Shown in pieces: positions 36,120 to 49,559 of a stretch of 64,000 bases of DNA. A program made the position numbers and the translations under genes. The stretch covers positions 62,001 through 126,000 of the forward strand of contig JADFUC010000570.1 in the NCBI GenBank assembly GCA_019722365.1, in the 5' to 3' direction. Below the pieces are notes generated by a model that did not search any database, was not told the DNA's origin, and worked only from the letters and a program-made list of their open reading frames with translations. Source of the DNA: Lithospermum erythrorhizon. Lineage: Eukaryota > Streptophyta > Magnoliopsida > Boraginales > Boraginaceae. How positions within the stretch are numbered: the stretch's first letter is position 1; every line of letters begins with the position of its first letter.

Positions 36120-36760
36120 TATCGTAAGAAATTCCCGTGGTCGGGACTAATGTCGGGACCTATTTCACCCGATCTTGTCCCGATGTCCTTTGCACTCTCG
36201 AGACCGGTGCTCCGACTGCGTCGGACTTATATCAATTCCATCTGTCTCCCGAACCCTTCTCGACTCTTCGAGGCATGTGACGACCGATCGACTTGCCTTT
36301 CTCCGACCTATGTCTCGATCCCGTGGTTTTGATGCTGCCGAGGCCTATATCACTTCATAGCCACCCTAATTTTGACACAATTTTGCACGAATTTTGAGGC
36401 TACTTTTTCACTTTTCAACCAGCAAAACAAAAGCATTCTCAATCGCTCATAACTCTCAATAGCTTAGAGATTTCGTAGTTCTTGTGTGTTTACATATTTT
36501 TTTGAAATCCCTTTGCATTGATTGGGTTCTTAATCGGGGAGATTAAGAGTAGGGAAATCCCTGAAATGGGAGTTTTGTGTTTCTAGCATAGTGTAGCTAG
36601 AAGTTGTACTTTGATTTGGAGTTGCTTGCGTGTACGAACTCAGATTTCTCTCCTTTTCATAGTAGTGATTGTTCCCAAAATCCCCGGCGCCGTGGAAGTT
36701 CTACTCTGGCCGGCGACTTAGAAACCTACCGTTAAAATCACGAGTCTCCTTCCTTTACTT
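36120..36760 (+). repeat. Probable truncated or solo retroelement LTR
   Basis: The stretch ends with CCGTGGAAGTTCTACTCTGG followed shortly by a GTTAAAATCACGAGTCTCC block (36690-36752). This resembles the R-U5 end common to many plant LTRs (CCGTGGACGTAG and GTTAAATCACGTGTCTCC). The first 240 bp is GC-rich. No second copy was found in the window, so it is read as a remnant. Confidence 0.45.
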
Positions 36761-37205
36761 TTACGTTATTATATTTATTGTTTTTTTATTTAATTATTGT
36801 GTGTGTTGTGTTTTTTCTTCTTACTCTAGATTGTTTTTATTCATAATATAATTGTGTGAAAAGTTTAAGTTGCTCCATGATATATTATTAAAATCTGTAA
36901 AACAATCATAAAAACCGAGAAACTTAAAAAAAAAAAGTTAATCAATCCTTATTCATCGAATAGTATTTCGCGTAACAAGTACCTTATAATTTAGTCTCCC
37001 ATGAGTAATTAAGAAAGGTCTTGCCTTCTACCTACTTCCAGCCATGGCCTGCCACATAAAATTAAAGAATATAAATACAAGCAAATATCAGACAATATTA
37101 AAAGGTCTAAACACAGTTGCGCAGCCTTGCAGACTAGCGGACTTTTGACTGAATTTCTCAGTCATTCTATTCTTTTCTTATCCTTCTATATTTAGAGTAT
37201 TTGAT

Positions 37206-37887
37206 TGTTGAAGATTGAAACATATTTTTGGCAGAATTGGTGCTGGAGCGAACGGTCCCTGTAGAGATCGTTCGGGCCGTTTGTGACGAGGAGCTCATTA
37301 GAAAGAAAAGGTTTCTCAGAACGGCTGCATTTTTGGGCCAAGCATGGCACAGCGGCGCCAAGCATGACGATTTGCACTGGCTTTTAGGCTTTCACAGGTC
37401 TCTAATATTTTAGCCTGTAAGCATGCCTTCGCCAATAAATAGATAGCTTATTTTCATATGAAACATTATCACAAAAATACAATGATAATAATCATCATAG
37501 AAGAATAACATGGGTTTAATATTCTCAAGAACTTAGAGAGTTTATCTTTACTTTTGCAGAAATTTTCTGGTTGTCGAGATTTTCTAAGTGATAAGAAAAT
37601 ACCCAACCGATAAACTAAATGTTGGTGTAGCTTGTAACAATCTTCCCGATTATAGTGGATTCTCAAGTAGGCAAAGAATGTGACGCATCTTCTATATCAA
37701 GTGGAACTCCGTATAAAATCTGTGTCTGCTTAATTTTCGTGACTTTAAAATTCATGTAGTTCTTATTGATCGCTGAAACTCGGGAGAGATTGCAGGTCTT
37801 AAACTCTAACGTTGTGTATCTTCGGGGTGGATCCGGAAAGGCTATCAATTATGGGCTCTTACGAGTAACGGTGTGTGATTCCCAACA
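37206..37887 (+). repeat. 5' LTR of copia D
   Basis: It starts TGTTGAAGATTG and matches 39431-40023. Similarity is best over its last 400 bp; the first 200 bp is strongly scrambled relative to the other copy. Confidence 0.7.
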
Positions 37888-39430
37888 CCGTATCGGTTGC
37901 CGCGAGTTTAAGAATCAATGGCCGGAAAGTAAGGAATTGCGGACATCGGTCAGTAGAAATTCGGCGGAATCGAAGTTTTTGCTATCAGCACGGTCATAGA
38001 GTATTATCTCTTGCTGGAAGCGAGCCGACGCATCGCTAGATAAGCTTCTAATAACTATGATAACGGCTCGAAAGTTGGATAGGCCGGTTCTCAGCGTGAT
38101 TGTACCACACATTTATCAAGGAACGGACCGCCGACGTCAGTAAAAGCAACCACCGTAGTGCGAGTCACGAAAGCCTTCTCGCGACGGCGAAAGTCAACAA
38201 TGGTTCTCAGATGCACAAGAAAAGGAAGAAACGGAGCATGTGATTTCGTGAAACAAGAGGAGTTCATAGCTTGTAGGAAAGAGTACTCGATACTTTCGTG
38301 TGTCAAGCTGCAAAACGTCACATGAAAAAGCACCGCAAAGCTAAGCGCACTATGTCGGTATTTGCAGTTTATTCCATGTTTTCGTACTAGCTATGAATGT
38401 TTATGTGATTCTTGGGTTGTAGATTCTGAAATCTTGTCATACTACTCATTTACGTAGATATAATAGCTTAATTATATGTCCGGGAATTTTGGGACTGCTC
38501 ATCTTGTCGACAATGTAACGTTCGGGACGTAGTAGTGATGCGAGATGCTAACTGATGTTGTTTAATGGTTTTTTCTATGTTGATAAAGGTGAGGTATGTT
38601 CGGGTTGGTGAAAAATCTACCTCGTGAGTCACCGACGGTGATTTAAGGTTACAGGACTACTTGTGCAGATGACACCGGAAGTTAGTTCGAAGCGGTTATA
38701 GCTAAACGGCGTAAATCGTGTACTATATACTTGGCCGACGCTTCACATTTATAGTGACTTGGGTACAAGGAAAACGCGTGTGTTTCGATAATGAAATTCT
38801 ATGAAAATAGATAGGAGTGTCAAGCAGAAAGTCATGTTCTTGATGTATCGAGTAGTTCTCGGAGGTTCTCGAGGAGCTTATGCAACGGGGTTCGCATTAA
38901 GGTCGAAGGTACTCCCCAATCGATCAATGCAACACTTGCCAGGATGAAGCTGGAGAACGCTGGTGCGGATGAACCAGCTCTATGTTGTGTATGAATCATC
39001 CGAAAGTTAGTGGGCGGTTTCAAAGTCGCGCAGAGGTATTCCCAACCTCTAAATTATTTTCTACCCGCTGGGCGGCGTTCATCAAATACCGAGGTCAATG
39101 ATTGGGATCAAATGAAGCCTCGTATACGTGGAATGGGAAAGCAGGCAGAAATTCATCACGATCAATCACGCCAGAGGGTTTCCAAGGTGCCCGGTGTAAG
39201 AAGCGAAAGCGCAGCAGAAGACGACATAATTGCCGAATTCGTGGTAAAGTCCAATAGGTAAAGGAAATGACTATTCTCAATCTCTTCGTAGTCAAGTTTG
39301 CCACGGATGTTCTAGGATCGAAAGGCGTACCGGTTGGTATCAACTTCATGGGAATTCGTGAATGATGAACTCATGAGGACTGTGACATGGCTGGGCACGG
39401 TGGATCCAAAAATATCTTCTGCTGGGAGAT
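37888..39430 (+). pseudogene. Copia D interior, coding remnant not recognised
   Basis: About 1.5 kb with several short frames in mixed phase (for example 37766-37999 and 39010-39261). I see charged, gag-like text but no zinc knuckle, integrase, RT or RNase H motif that I would defend. The text near 38410-38455 (VVDSEILSYYS in one frame) may be what is left of a protease block. The interior is too short for a full copia polyprotein (over 4 kb), so it is deleted or never coded for one. Confidence 0.35.
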
Positions 39431-40023
39431 TGTTGAAGATTGCCATATTTTTGGCGGAGCTCACTGAAAGAAAAGGCCCCAGAATCTACCGTGATTGCGG
39501 GTTGTCAAGGGGGGCGCAAAGCAGGCCGCTACGATCAGATTTGAGACGGTTTTTTGAGCTTTCAGGTTCCGAATATTCTAGCTACAGCATGACTGGGCCA
39601 TAAACAGATACTTATTTCGACATGAAGCCGATTATCACAAAATACAATGCATAATAATCATCATGTGTTAATATTGCGCTTTAATATTCTTGAAGAATTT
39701 AGAGTGTTTATTCGTTTTAGATTTCGTTGTCGTGATTTTCAAAGTATAAGAAAAATACCAACCGATGACTAGCTTACAGAGGCCTCAGAATAATCTTCCC
39801 GATTATAATGCGATTCTGCACGCAATGCGACATACCTTTCACATTAAAACCCGTATAAAATAGGTGTCTCTGCTTAATTTTTCGCACTTTTAAATTCATC
39901 TCGTTTTATTTATCGATTGAAATTATGAGAGATGGCGCCTTATATCCTAACGCTGCGTATTTTGGCGATTCCAGCTTAACGCCAATTATAAGATCGCCAA
40001 GAACGATGTGATTCCTAATAACA
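39431..40023 (+). repeat. 3' LTR of copia D
   Basis: It begins TGTTGAAGATTGCC directly after the purine tract and ends CTAATAACA. It is about 90 bp shorter than the 5' copy because of scattered deletions. Confidence 0.7.
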
Positions 40024-42149
40024 TTTGCTAATAATCACACATATGACATATTATTTCTCTTTAAAGCTGTATTCTATAAGGGTATATATGAATATAAAAT
40101 ACTCATGCGTGCTACATTGCCTACATAGATACTGTTGTGGTGGTTGGTTGGAAGAGTTCATTACGGAGTCTTTGGTAAGCACAGTCAGTAAAAGGTCGGT
40201 CCAATGTTTCAGGTAAACCTGAGGCTCTTCTGCACATACCAGTGGTAGGCCACCACCATCTTATTTGTATCCTCATTCCTGAATTTGAAGTGTATACATA
40301 TTCATTCTCACTTTTTTTTTTTTTTGATAATCAGTATTGATTTTCACTAAATTTACTTCTTTCGTAATGATTCGAATCCGGACATTTTGATCAAAGTACA
40401 TACCTATATAATTCAAGTTTGAATTGGTTTGTTCACAGTGTGCATGTCAAGATGATATTAAGTTACATGTTTCACACATATCATACATGACATTACGGTA
40501 CGGTATCTGAATTTTATTTATACTTAATTCTTTTGGATTTTTATGCATATATTTTGTTCTCTTAAATACTCCTATAAATCATGATTCCCCAACGGAGCTA
40601 ATTCTTTATTTTAGACTCCTTGCATATTCCATTATTCATTAAAATTTAATTAAGCAAAGAGGGGTAAAGAAATGTAATAATTCTCAATTGAACAACTAAA
40701 GCATATGTCTCTATCTATCTGCTAATCTGAACATGATCGATCAAATCCAATCCAAGATTGCTGAAATCATCAGTTGAATACACGAATGGTATAATAATTA
40801 CTAATCTAGAAGTAATTTTTCAATGTGAATTGATGCATAGGATTCCCATAAATTTTCCCTTTAAGCAGAGCGTACTTTGCAGGAAAAGTGAATTTGGTAA
40901 AGAAAAAACTGAAGTTAAAATAATCCACACAATTCATGACCCTAAATAAAAAAGTTACTATTCGCTCTTTCAATGTCAAAAAATGGCCTGGTGCCCACTA
41001 GGATGTAAGAATCCCAAGCATATGAGCCCTACACATACATATAGATAAAGCTAAATATTCGATGGAAAAGACTAATTTCCATAAGCCTCAATTTTTCAGC
41101 ACGTGGGGTCTTTTGATTTATTAATGATTACTTTTTCTATGAGACAAGTTATTAGTTAAATTAATCTAACATCAATAAAAAGGGTACGATTACGGTGTTG
41201 CTAATTCCTTAATAATTGCTCTTTTTAAGATACGATACTTACACCGAATACGTTATCGTGGGAAGATTTTTAAGATACAAATACTCATATTGAAATATAT
41301 CACCGAGTATCGTTAATATACGTGATATTCACAACGCCAAACTTTATAATATAATAACACGAATTAATGAGTATATAATATATATATATACTTTGGCGCT
41401 TGACTCCTCTAAGAAACCTAAAAATAACTAAATAAGCCTATAAAAATTATAAAATAAGTCATTTAAAAAATTTAATAGAATAATTTCTTAATAGCACAGT
41501 AACTTTCTACCAATCATAGTGTACAAATGTGCATGCACTTTTTTTTTAATTGTAACCGGTGGAAAAGATATCGGAAAGGGTTTACACATCATGTACAGTC
41601 TTTGACATTTCTAACATGTTACGTTTGAATCCTTAAATTATTGGTGTAAATGGTATTTTCCCAGTTTTGTGATTTAAAATTAGGAGATAAAAGTATTTGG
41701 AGTATAACATCGAGTTAATTGTTTATTCGGCCTTATATAGTAAAATCAATATATAATTGTAATTTTGTATCATTTAGATATAAAACTATCTACGACTAAA
41801 CTATAATTCGGTTTCACTATTTGGAACTAAATGAACAATAATTAGCTCTCATAACATCTATAATTATATGAATCATTTGAAAATGGTGAAAATGAATGGT
41901 ACTATAATTTGTATTACGTTGGATCCATTTTATACTTATTATAGGCACATTCACCTTAAGCAAGGAGATACATAGCACTATTGAAAATTTTCAATTTTTT
42001 TTACCAAGTAGCTTAGTATTATTATCTCCTAATTTTTTAAAATCATTTTAGTTATTTTTTCATTTTTATCTTTCATTTTTTAACAAATAGTATCCTAGTG
42101 TAATTCAAAATTTTAGTTTGTAGTTCACTGTATCGCGGAAGAAAGATTT
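40024..42149. other. AT-rich intergenic DNA
   Basis: I see no supported gene. There is a poly-T run near 40312-40325. 41170-41400 contains CG-bearing, TE-like text of unknown class. Confidence 0.5.
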
Positions 42150-43560
42150 TAGTTATTTATACAAGAACCCGAAAATAATAATAAAACCTCTTTGGGGAAA
42201 TATCGGGCGTAAAAGAGATTTATCAAACGACGCTCGACTATCAAAGATGGCTTATCTCCTACATAACGCTCACAAGATGACTCGACTTGATACGACTCGA
42301 CCGATTTTGAGCTTCTGGTTTTGATTTCGGATATTCCTGTTTGACAAGTGCTCCTGACGAGGTCATGGTTTTGACTGAGATGGTCCCAACAGGTGCCTTC
42401 AACCTCGATCCCATGTGGTTTCTATGAACTCGATCTTCGATCACGACTTCGATCCTTGTTATAATGTGGGTCGGTGTAGTCTCGAATCTTCTTGGATTTG
42501 AGACCCGACCGGGCGCCGCCTTGATACGTCGAATCGCACCGTGGCCCTTCGATACGGGTCGATTTCGCGCATTTCGACACGCCCCAGTCGACGTGCCAAC
42601 ACCTCAGATCCGTGGTCGCACTATTTCGTGAGCCTCGCAGCGCATTACCGCAACTAGATGAATCTTATAGCTTCATGGTCGAAGTTCCTAATGCCAGCAA
42701 AGTGACCTTCACGAGCTTTCTTTGTGTACGGGCGCTAGATATAGTAGCTTCAAATGTGCTAATCTACTTCCTTGATTTCAATGTGCCTCAAAGAACGTGT
42801 TTCGTGTAGCTTGACTTGGATATTTGAGCTAAGAGCTCAGTTGTTCATCAGCTCAACAATAGGGACCTTCGCAGATTCCTTCTACCCGTGTGTTTGATAT
42901 GTATGGCTTCAAGTTACTTATTATTCCTACCCATGATTTACCGGCAGGGATCTTATCGGGCCGTTTGTTTCCTAGAGTTTGCACTCGAAGGGTCAAGTTA
43001 AGAGCTCAGCCTCATGAGTTTTTTGGTCCTTCTATGCAGTTGTCCCCCTCCTTATGATGCTTCAGGTGCTTCATGTGATCTTTAGTCTTGAATCTTTGAG
43101 CTTTGCGTGTTTTTTGTGCCATTGGCTGATCTTCTTCTTCAAAGATATCTATAGCTTTTTTCATTTCTTGTCTTGGCTTTTCTTCCAATTATTTTAACTT
43201 TTTGATTTTCAAAAATACGATATTTATAGGCTTTCAGACCTTCTTCTGATTGGTCGGCCTATTTTCGTGCCGATCACATCTCTAACTGCTAATACCTCTA
43301 AATTATTGCTTCGCATTTGATTCGCACCGCTTGAATTTAATGTTAAATAAACCAAATTTGTGCCCCTGAGAATCATAGCGGCCTTTTGTAAGGGTAAAAT
43401 TTACCCTAATTTATCTTCACCCATTTTTCTACTCCGACGTCATTTCGGTTCTCGCTTATCTAAAAACTCCTCGGCTTTTTACTTCGATTTTCTCCCTTCA
43501 ATTTATTATTTTAATCACGTACTTTTTAAAACTCCTATTTTAATGTCACATCATCATATT
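42150..43560. repeat. GC-richer retroelement-derived island
   Basis: A 1.4-kb block of CG-rich, broken text between AT-rich flanks. Frames such as 42259-42444 (-) and 42612-42809 (+) are open but match no domain I know. A similar block at 47130-48560 shares style and some short words (GAGCTT/GAGCTC, TTTTGATTTC), and the minus-strand frames of both are rich in Lys, Ser and Arg like a decayed gag. The class is unknown. Confidence 0.35.
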
Positions 43561-43931
43561 TAGGTATAAAGGTTTAATTTAATAATAAACCTAATTTTAC
43601 ACTAGTAATTAATTTTAGGTGGCTAAAATGTCGGAAATCCTTAACTTACACGTGTCCGGTTTGATTGAAGCTCGCCGAACTTAAATCAATACATATAATT
43701 ATGTAATTGGTTGAAAATTAATTAAATTAATTAATTCATATAAAATGAATTTTATTAATTAATTTTCACTGTATACATTCACCATTAATTTTGTAGTTGT
43801 TTTGATTCATTTATGATTATACTATACAAACCAAATGTCACTATATATCAGCAGGTGGTGTTAGAAAAATGTTAGACCTAACAGTATTCATCATATACCA
43901 AATAGGCAAATATCCTTAATTAATTTGAGAT

Positions 43932-44620
43932 GTTGTGGATTATGTCTTGAAACAAAGTTAATTGTTAAATAAGAAGTCAAGGTTAGTTGAAGATCAAGAA
44001 TATCAAGACTACTTAGTGATCAATAAAACTTGTTGGTCAAGTTTTGAATGACTTGATGATCAAGTATTTGGTCTATAGATACTCTACACACTCCATTTTG
44101 AGTTATTAATCCCAAAAATCCGATTAATAGCCTATCAATCAGAAATGTGTTTCAATACCAGTGCCTTATTCTTTCTTCCGAATAAGATATGTCGAGTTGT
44201 ATTCGCTTTGTTTTTATTCTTCCTCGAAGAGTTGTTAGCCACACAAGTCTCATTTGTAATAGTGTGTTTGGTAATTTTATTCTAGGAATAACAGAGGGCA
44301 CAATTCTATTCTCGCTCTCGGCATATGATCTACAACCGAGAGCTGCTAGCCTCAAGTAATGCACTGCTTCATTATAAATGAAATCCATTACAAGCTTCCA
44401 AATAAGATTAGTCCTAACACACATTGTATGTTAGGGGATATTACGTAAAAAATATTTGGTTTCTTTATTTTCAATACTTTACTTAATTAATCGCCTTTAA
44501 AATTTGTAAATATGTTATAAAGAAATTTGCTTCTCGTCATATCGTAGAGATATTATCATCGTTCTTGTATTATTCTTTCTATTATATGCCCACCTTTCGG
44601 TAAGTACTCTAACTTGATTT
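43932..44620. repeat. Possible LTR fragment
   Basis: It begins TGTTGTGGATTATG directly after TTTGAGA, a layout like a purine tract plus LTR start, and contains repeated GATCAAG words (43995-44062). No second copy or coding region is attached. This is a weak call. Confidence 0.25.
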
Positions 44621-44772
44621 GATGAAAAGTTAGGGAGCGTGTATTAGATTAATGATGGCCAAGTTAGAATCAAAAGTGAAACAGGTCCAACTTATTAGGT
44701 AACTGATGAACATATAATAAAGTGATCATGCACTAAAAGCCATAAACAAATCAAAGTAACTTCATTCTGTTT

Positions 44773-44795
44773 TTATTATTATTATTATTATTATG
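44773..44795. repeat. ATT trinucleotide microsatellite
   Basis: About seven ATT units in a row. Confidence 0.9.
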
Positions 44796-45137
44796 GTGAT
44801 CATAATCAATCTTTCTGTGTTAATTGAAGACATACATGAGGTTCCCTTATTAAAGTTGTCCATCCCGACCAAACGAATTCAATTTTAAAAACAGAAACGT
44901 ATGACCAAGAGTATAAGTTTCTGAACATGCCAAAATCTCTAGTTTAATCAGAAAGGCATTCCTTTAACAACAAGAAACTAGATGCAATGCACCATTATGG
45001 GTCTCATTTATTCTTTGACACAATAACAATTTAATAATGCTAATATCTTCTTACTAATATATTCCGTTCATTCTAAATAAATTCTCAATTTTGAATTTTG
45101 ATAGTTCATTTTATAAATTTAAATTTAAAACATTTTT

Positions 45138-48100
45138 AGGGCAAAAGGCAAAATAGTCCACCGTATAATCCTCTTTCTACTCATTCCACCCACTCTGTAA
45201 CCATTGCACTATTCTCGCCCCATCGAAAATTTAAAAGCTGCATCATAACGCCCATCTCGACAAAGCTTTGACTAATATTTTGACCGTTAGCTCTAATTAA
45301 ATGGGGTAATTTTATAATTATTTGTAGAAAAGGTCTTTTTTAAAATAAATCCTTTTAAAATAGGAATATTCTGTAATTTTAATAACTTTAACCTTTAATA
45401 AAAATTTATTTTAAATTCTTTAACAAAAATTTAAAGTATAAATAAATATTAAAATAAAAAATACCCCCCACCCCCACCCACCTTCACATATTAAGTTCTT
45501 TCCCTCATCGACCTCCGTCAGCCTCTTCCTTAACTCCGCCTCCAATCCTTTCGACCAAATATGATTGTAATTTCTCATCAACAAATAAATTGTAGAGCTA
45601 ATTTACTTTTCAGCACTATGAAAGAAAACTTTTTTAGACTTCAGAATTCCAATATACATAATTGGAATAAAATTAAGCATCAATCAAAGGTAATAAAATA
45701 AAATTGAAATACCAAAAGCTGATACATAATGAAAAATACTTATCGATATAGTGCCTTAATGTAGTAACTCATAAAAAAAATTATTTTTGATAGTTTAATT
45801 AAACTTGAAGGTGAAGGTTTTGAGCCTTAAAGTGTATAAAAATTGATGGTTTAAGCTTTGAAATCAAAATTTCTGTTGCGTTTCTTGGTTCGTATGCAAA
45901 TTAATTGAGTATTTAGTAAGCATGGTTAACGGGTGGAACTTTATTTGTAGAAGTTAATGTAAGTTGTTTTGCTATGATGATCTCCAAGTAACATTGTCAT
46001 AGTGGCGAGTTTCGAATGCGGCGGGGCGTAGTTTCTAAGAAAGATGAAGGAATTTTACGATATAAATTTAAAAAATTTATGTAAAAATATTCATAAATGT
46101 AATCGTGACATTGCTATAACGTCAAATCTAAAATATATAATACAATATTTAATATCGAATAAATAGAATAAACAAATAATCACCACACCACGAAGCCTCT
46201 TTGAAATCCAACTAACGCTAGCATCACAAAAATGGCAATGCCACTAGTTTATCGCACACAAAAAGCAGGCCGAATCTAATACTTAAGCTCGCTGTAACAC
46301 ACGGACAATCGATCGAACATTAAGCCAAAACTATCAAGTTTTGCTCGACAAGTGTAATAACGGCCTACTCTATGTACAGAAAAGCATTATGTTTTTGGTA
46401 TGATTTTGGGCTTGTCATCTTTTGTAATTAAAACTCCAATAATAAACCTCACTTATATGTAGAGGTTCATTAATTAACCTAAAGCCCAACCAGATATTTA
46501 ATCGAAGCCGACTGCTTTTAATTTAATTAAACCGCACTAAATTAAACACTACCGTTATTAATAAGTAACTAACAAGCTACTAACGAGCTCAACTAACTAT
46601 TAAATTAATTAAACTCCACTAATTAATTAATTCGAATTTATCCAATTTATATCTTACATTATCAATGTAAAATTTCCTCGACAGAATATTCAAAGTGATT
46701 ACAATCACCCCAATTTAACAAGTATTGTTTTATTTCATTCATTTAAACATAACTCAACGTCATCAGACAAGGCTGACCTTTGCGCCCGTATAATGCCAGC
46801 CCATATAACGATATAATAATTCATTAATATTATTATAACGGTTATGCATGATCTAGCACCGCATAACTCGGTATTATCATGATAACCGGACTAGTAATTA
46901 CAATTACTATGATCGAATGTTCCGTTTATGTAATCACATTCACTAAACTAAGAACGACTTCTGTTACAACAATCGTCGAACGGACATACACAACGAATCA
47001 ATAACTATCGATTTCCAACGTAAGACAAATGTAAAAAGTGTGGAGCGGTCAAAGTTGGGGCAAAGCGGGTAGATTTTGGAAGATGAAAGAGAGGTTGTAA
47101 GGCAAAGAAGAATTTTTTATTATTATTATACTGCACAAAATAAACCCAACGTAGGGGAAAATTCCTCAAGCAGGTCGTTTTATCAAATCGTAAGAGGATC
47201 GATTGTCCAAATTATGAGTCCCTCAAGCGTTTGCTGCTGACGATTTGGTGAGATGTCTGGGTTTGCTTGACTTGGATACGAGCTTGGTATGAGCTCGGCT
47301 TTTTGATTTCAGATTGGATACGCGCTTCGCTACTACCGATACAAGTGTTTTAGTCTGACGGATCGAGATTGACCGACTCGATATACCGGTGAGCCTTAGA
47401 GTATTTCCGTGTTGCCCGTAGTGGACTTGATCTTGTGGCCCTCGACCTTGATCTCGGTCTTGACTCTGATCTCCGGCCCATTTTGTGACTGATGACCTAT
47501 CAAGTAAAGCATCCGCAGATGGGATCGGGCTTAGTACCGCCAAGCGACTTCACCTTCCCGCAACTTTTATTTAAGTGACATGTCTCATGCTGGGACTACG
47601 TGAAATTTGACAAAGTTTCCACGCTTCCTCATGACTTGCCGAGATTTGTCCTCATCGATTGATTTCGCCTTTAAAAGAATAATAATTTCTGGGCCTTATA
47701 CTTCAAATGTCTTATCACCTTTGTCATGATGATCAAGATGGGGCGTGGATCGCTCCTACCGAACTAAACTATGCGGACCGAACATTCAAAGGTATTCCTA
47801 TATATAGATTAAGTGAGATTTATAATTCAAGATTTTGAATAATCAAGGGCTATTTAGCTTATTCCTAAATATTTGAAGTGTTTTTGAGAAATTTGAGCCG
47901 ATTCCAGATTTGTCAGATTGGGCTAATTATTGCGTTTATGCAATAATTCTTGATTTCAGCGCCATTTTAAGGCTACACCTCGAGGTGTTTTCCAAATCTA
48001 TATTAAGTGGTGTTTTACCGGGTGGTTTGAAAGATTTAACTTGTAGAAATTCTCGCAGATCGCTCTCGCATTTTCATGTGTTTCGTGTATTTCTATGTGA

Positions 48101-48985
48101 ATCTTGTTCTAACTTTCGAATAAAATGGTGGTATTTATAAAGCTTCCTGACTTTGAATACTTGCTTCTCGATTGATCGATGAGGCTGTTTTATCATGATC
48201 TTAACTCAGAATTTTGGTATATTTAATTCGCCTGACGTTGCACTACTTTCGCTTCCAAGAATCGGGAATGTGCACCTCTTTTATGTAAAAAGAATGTTCC
48301 GATTTTTCTGCGCCAAACACATTTTCTTACGCCGACTCGAACCGAACTTCCCCGGAGTCTTTATTTTGGACCCCGTTCTTTCTAGAGTCTTCATTTTGAA
48401 CCACGTGACTTCCAAAACTTCAATTTCATGCATATTGGCCGAAATTGATGTAATAAAATTAGGGATTTTTATCCTCAAACCCCAAATTTAGTGAACATTT
48501 AATTCGCGCTATTTTCTCGAAAACCCTTGTCCGGGACGGGATGGTTTTACATTAAATTTATTGCTCGACGTAGTAAAAACCCAGCCACGTGGCATTTCTT
48601 TAGCTGTTCGATTTAATTCATTCGACGATTCGTTAATCAATTTAATTAATTCTTTTTAATAAATTTCACCTGCCTACGTGGTATTTGCTTTATTTTTTAA
48701 AAATTTATTTATATTTTAAATTTTTTGTTAAATAATTTAAAATAAATTTTTGTTAAAGGTTATGTTTTTAAAATTACAAAATGTGCATATATTAAAAGAA
48801 TTTATTTTTAAAAAGACTTTTTTCACAAGTAATTACAAAATTACCCCCATTTAATAAGAGTTAACGGTCAAACTACCAAATACCGACGTGAATGTATGAT
48901 ACAATTTTTAGAATTTTCGACGGGCGGAACGAATACAATGATTAAGTAGAGTGAGTGTATCAAGCATAGAAAGTATTATTAGCGG
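45138..48985. mobile_element. 3.85-kb segment bounded by about 320-bp inverted repeats
   Basis: 45138-45455 is the inverted partner of 48670-48985. Shared words, read on the left arm's strand, are ATCGAAAATT/GTCGAAAATT, TTTGACCGTTA, GTAATTTTATAATTA/GTAATTTTGTAATTA, TTTTAAAATAAATCCTTTTAA/TTTTAAAAATAAATTCTTTTAA and AAAATTTATTTTAAATT. The interior holds AT-rich DNA and the GC-rich block 47130-48560, but no transposase. It could be one large non-autonomous TIR element or two MITE copies inserted in opposite orientation. Confidence 0.65.
47130..48560 (-). repeat. Retroelement-derived GC-richer block inside the inverted repeat
   Basis: Broken, CG-rich text. The longest frame (47223-47543, -) is 106 codons of Arg/Ser/Lys-rich sequence without a domain. 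Read on the minus strand, the stretch near 48560-48430 looks like the AT-rich start of an LTR. I cannot name the family. Confidence 0.35.
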
Positions 48986-49146
48986 CTAAAGCGGGTCGCT
49001 TCTGGTTTTGCCCATATTTTTATATTGTCGATTGTATAATAAGACATTTGGTGAAAAATGTCATAAATTGATTTAGTTTTAATATAATTTCTAACAATGC
49101 CCAAGTAATGAAGTCTAACCTCCGACCTAATTCCATGATCAATTTT

Positions 49147-49547
49147 AATTATCGATTTGGTATTATATAATGGGATCAAATTATAGTTTAGCTCCAAATA
49201 ATAATATTATTGAAGATTGATCTTCGAAAGTAGTACAAATATTATAGTATGGTCCCGGAATAACAGAAGCGTTAAATTTGAACTAAAAAACATATGTGAT
49301 GCCACGTTTAGGGATCATACTGGAACATTTGAGCCACTTTCGGAGACTAATCTGGAGCAATGTAGCTAATGTTTGTGCAAAAAGTAACCGTCAATGATAT
49401 TTTATTGTCTAAATCTAACATTTTTATTAGTCAGTTGACCATATTGCAACATTTATATTATTTTCGAAGACTAATATATAACATTATAACTATTTAGTAT
49501 TAAAGTTCAATTTGATCCTATTATCTTTAATTAAATCGATAATTAGT
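49147..49547. mobile_element. Fold-back MITE of about 0.4 kb
   Basis: 49147-49254 is the inverted partner of 49438-49547 (ATTATCGATTT, AGGATCAAATTGAAC/GGGATCAAATTATAG, TCTTCGAAA and ATAGTATGGTC/GCAATATGGTC). The spacer is about 180 bp. There is no coding capacity. The AGGATCAAATTGAAC word is common in plant non-autonomous elements. Confidence 0.65.
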
Positions 49548-49559
49548 TTCGGTTCTAAG

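Larger units (their letters stand above)
37206..40023 (+). mobile_element. Copia D, short LTR retrotransposon
   Basis: LTRs at 37206-37887 and 39431-40023 both start TGTTGAAGATTG and end near GATTCC(C/T)AA(TA)ACA. GCTGGGAGA directly before the 3' LTR is a typical copia polypurine tract. Shared inner words include ATAATAATCATCAT, ATCTTCCCGATTATA and TGCTTAATTTT. The interior is only about 1.5 kb and in broken frames, so most of pol is missing. Left TTTGA (37200-37204) and right TTTGC (40024-40028) might be a decayed target duplication. Confidence 0.72.

Noticed and set aside
36150..36360. Overlapping open frames in the GC-rich start of the 36-kb island
   Set aside because: They are overlapping frames in two phases of an LTR-like sequence, with no domain.
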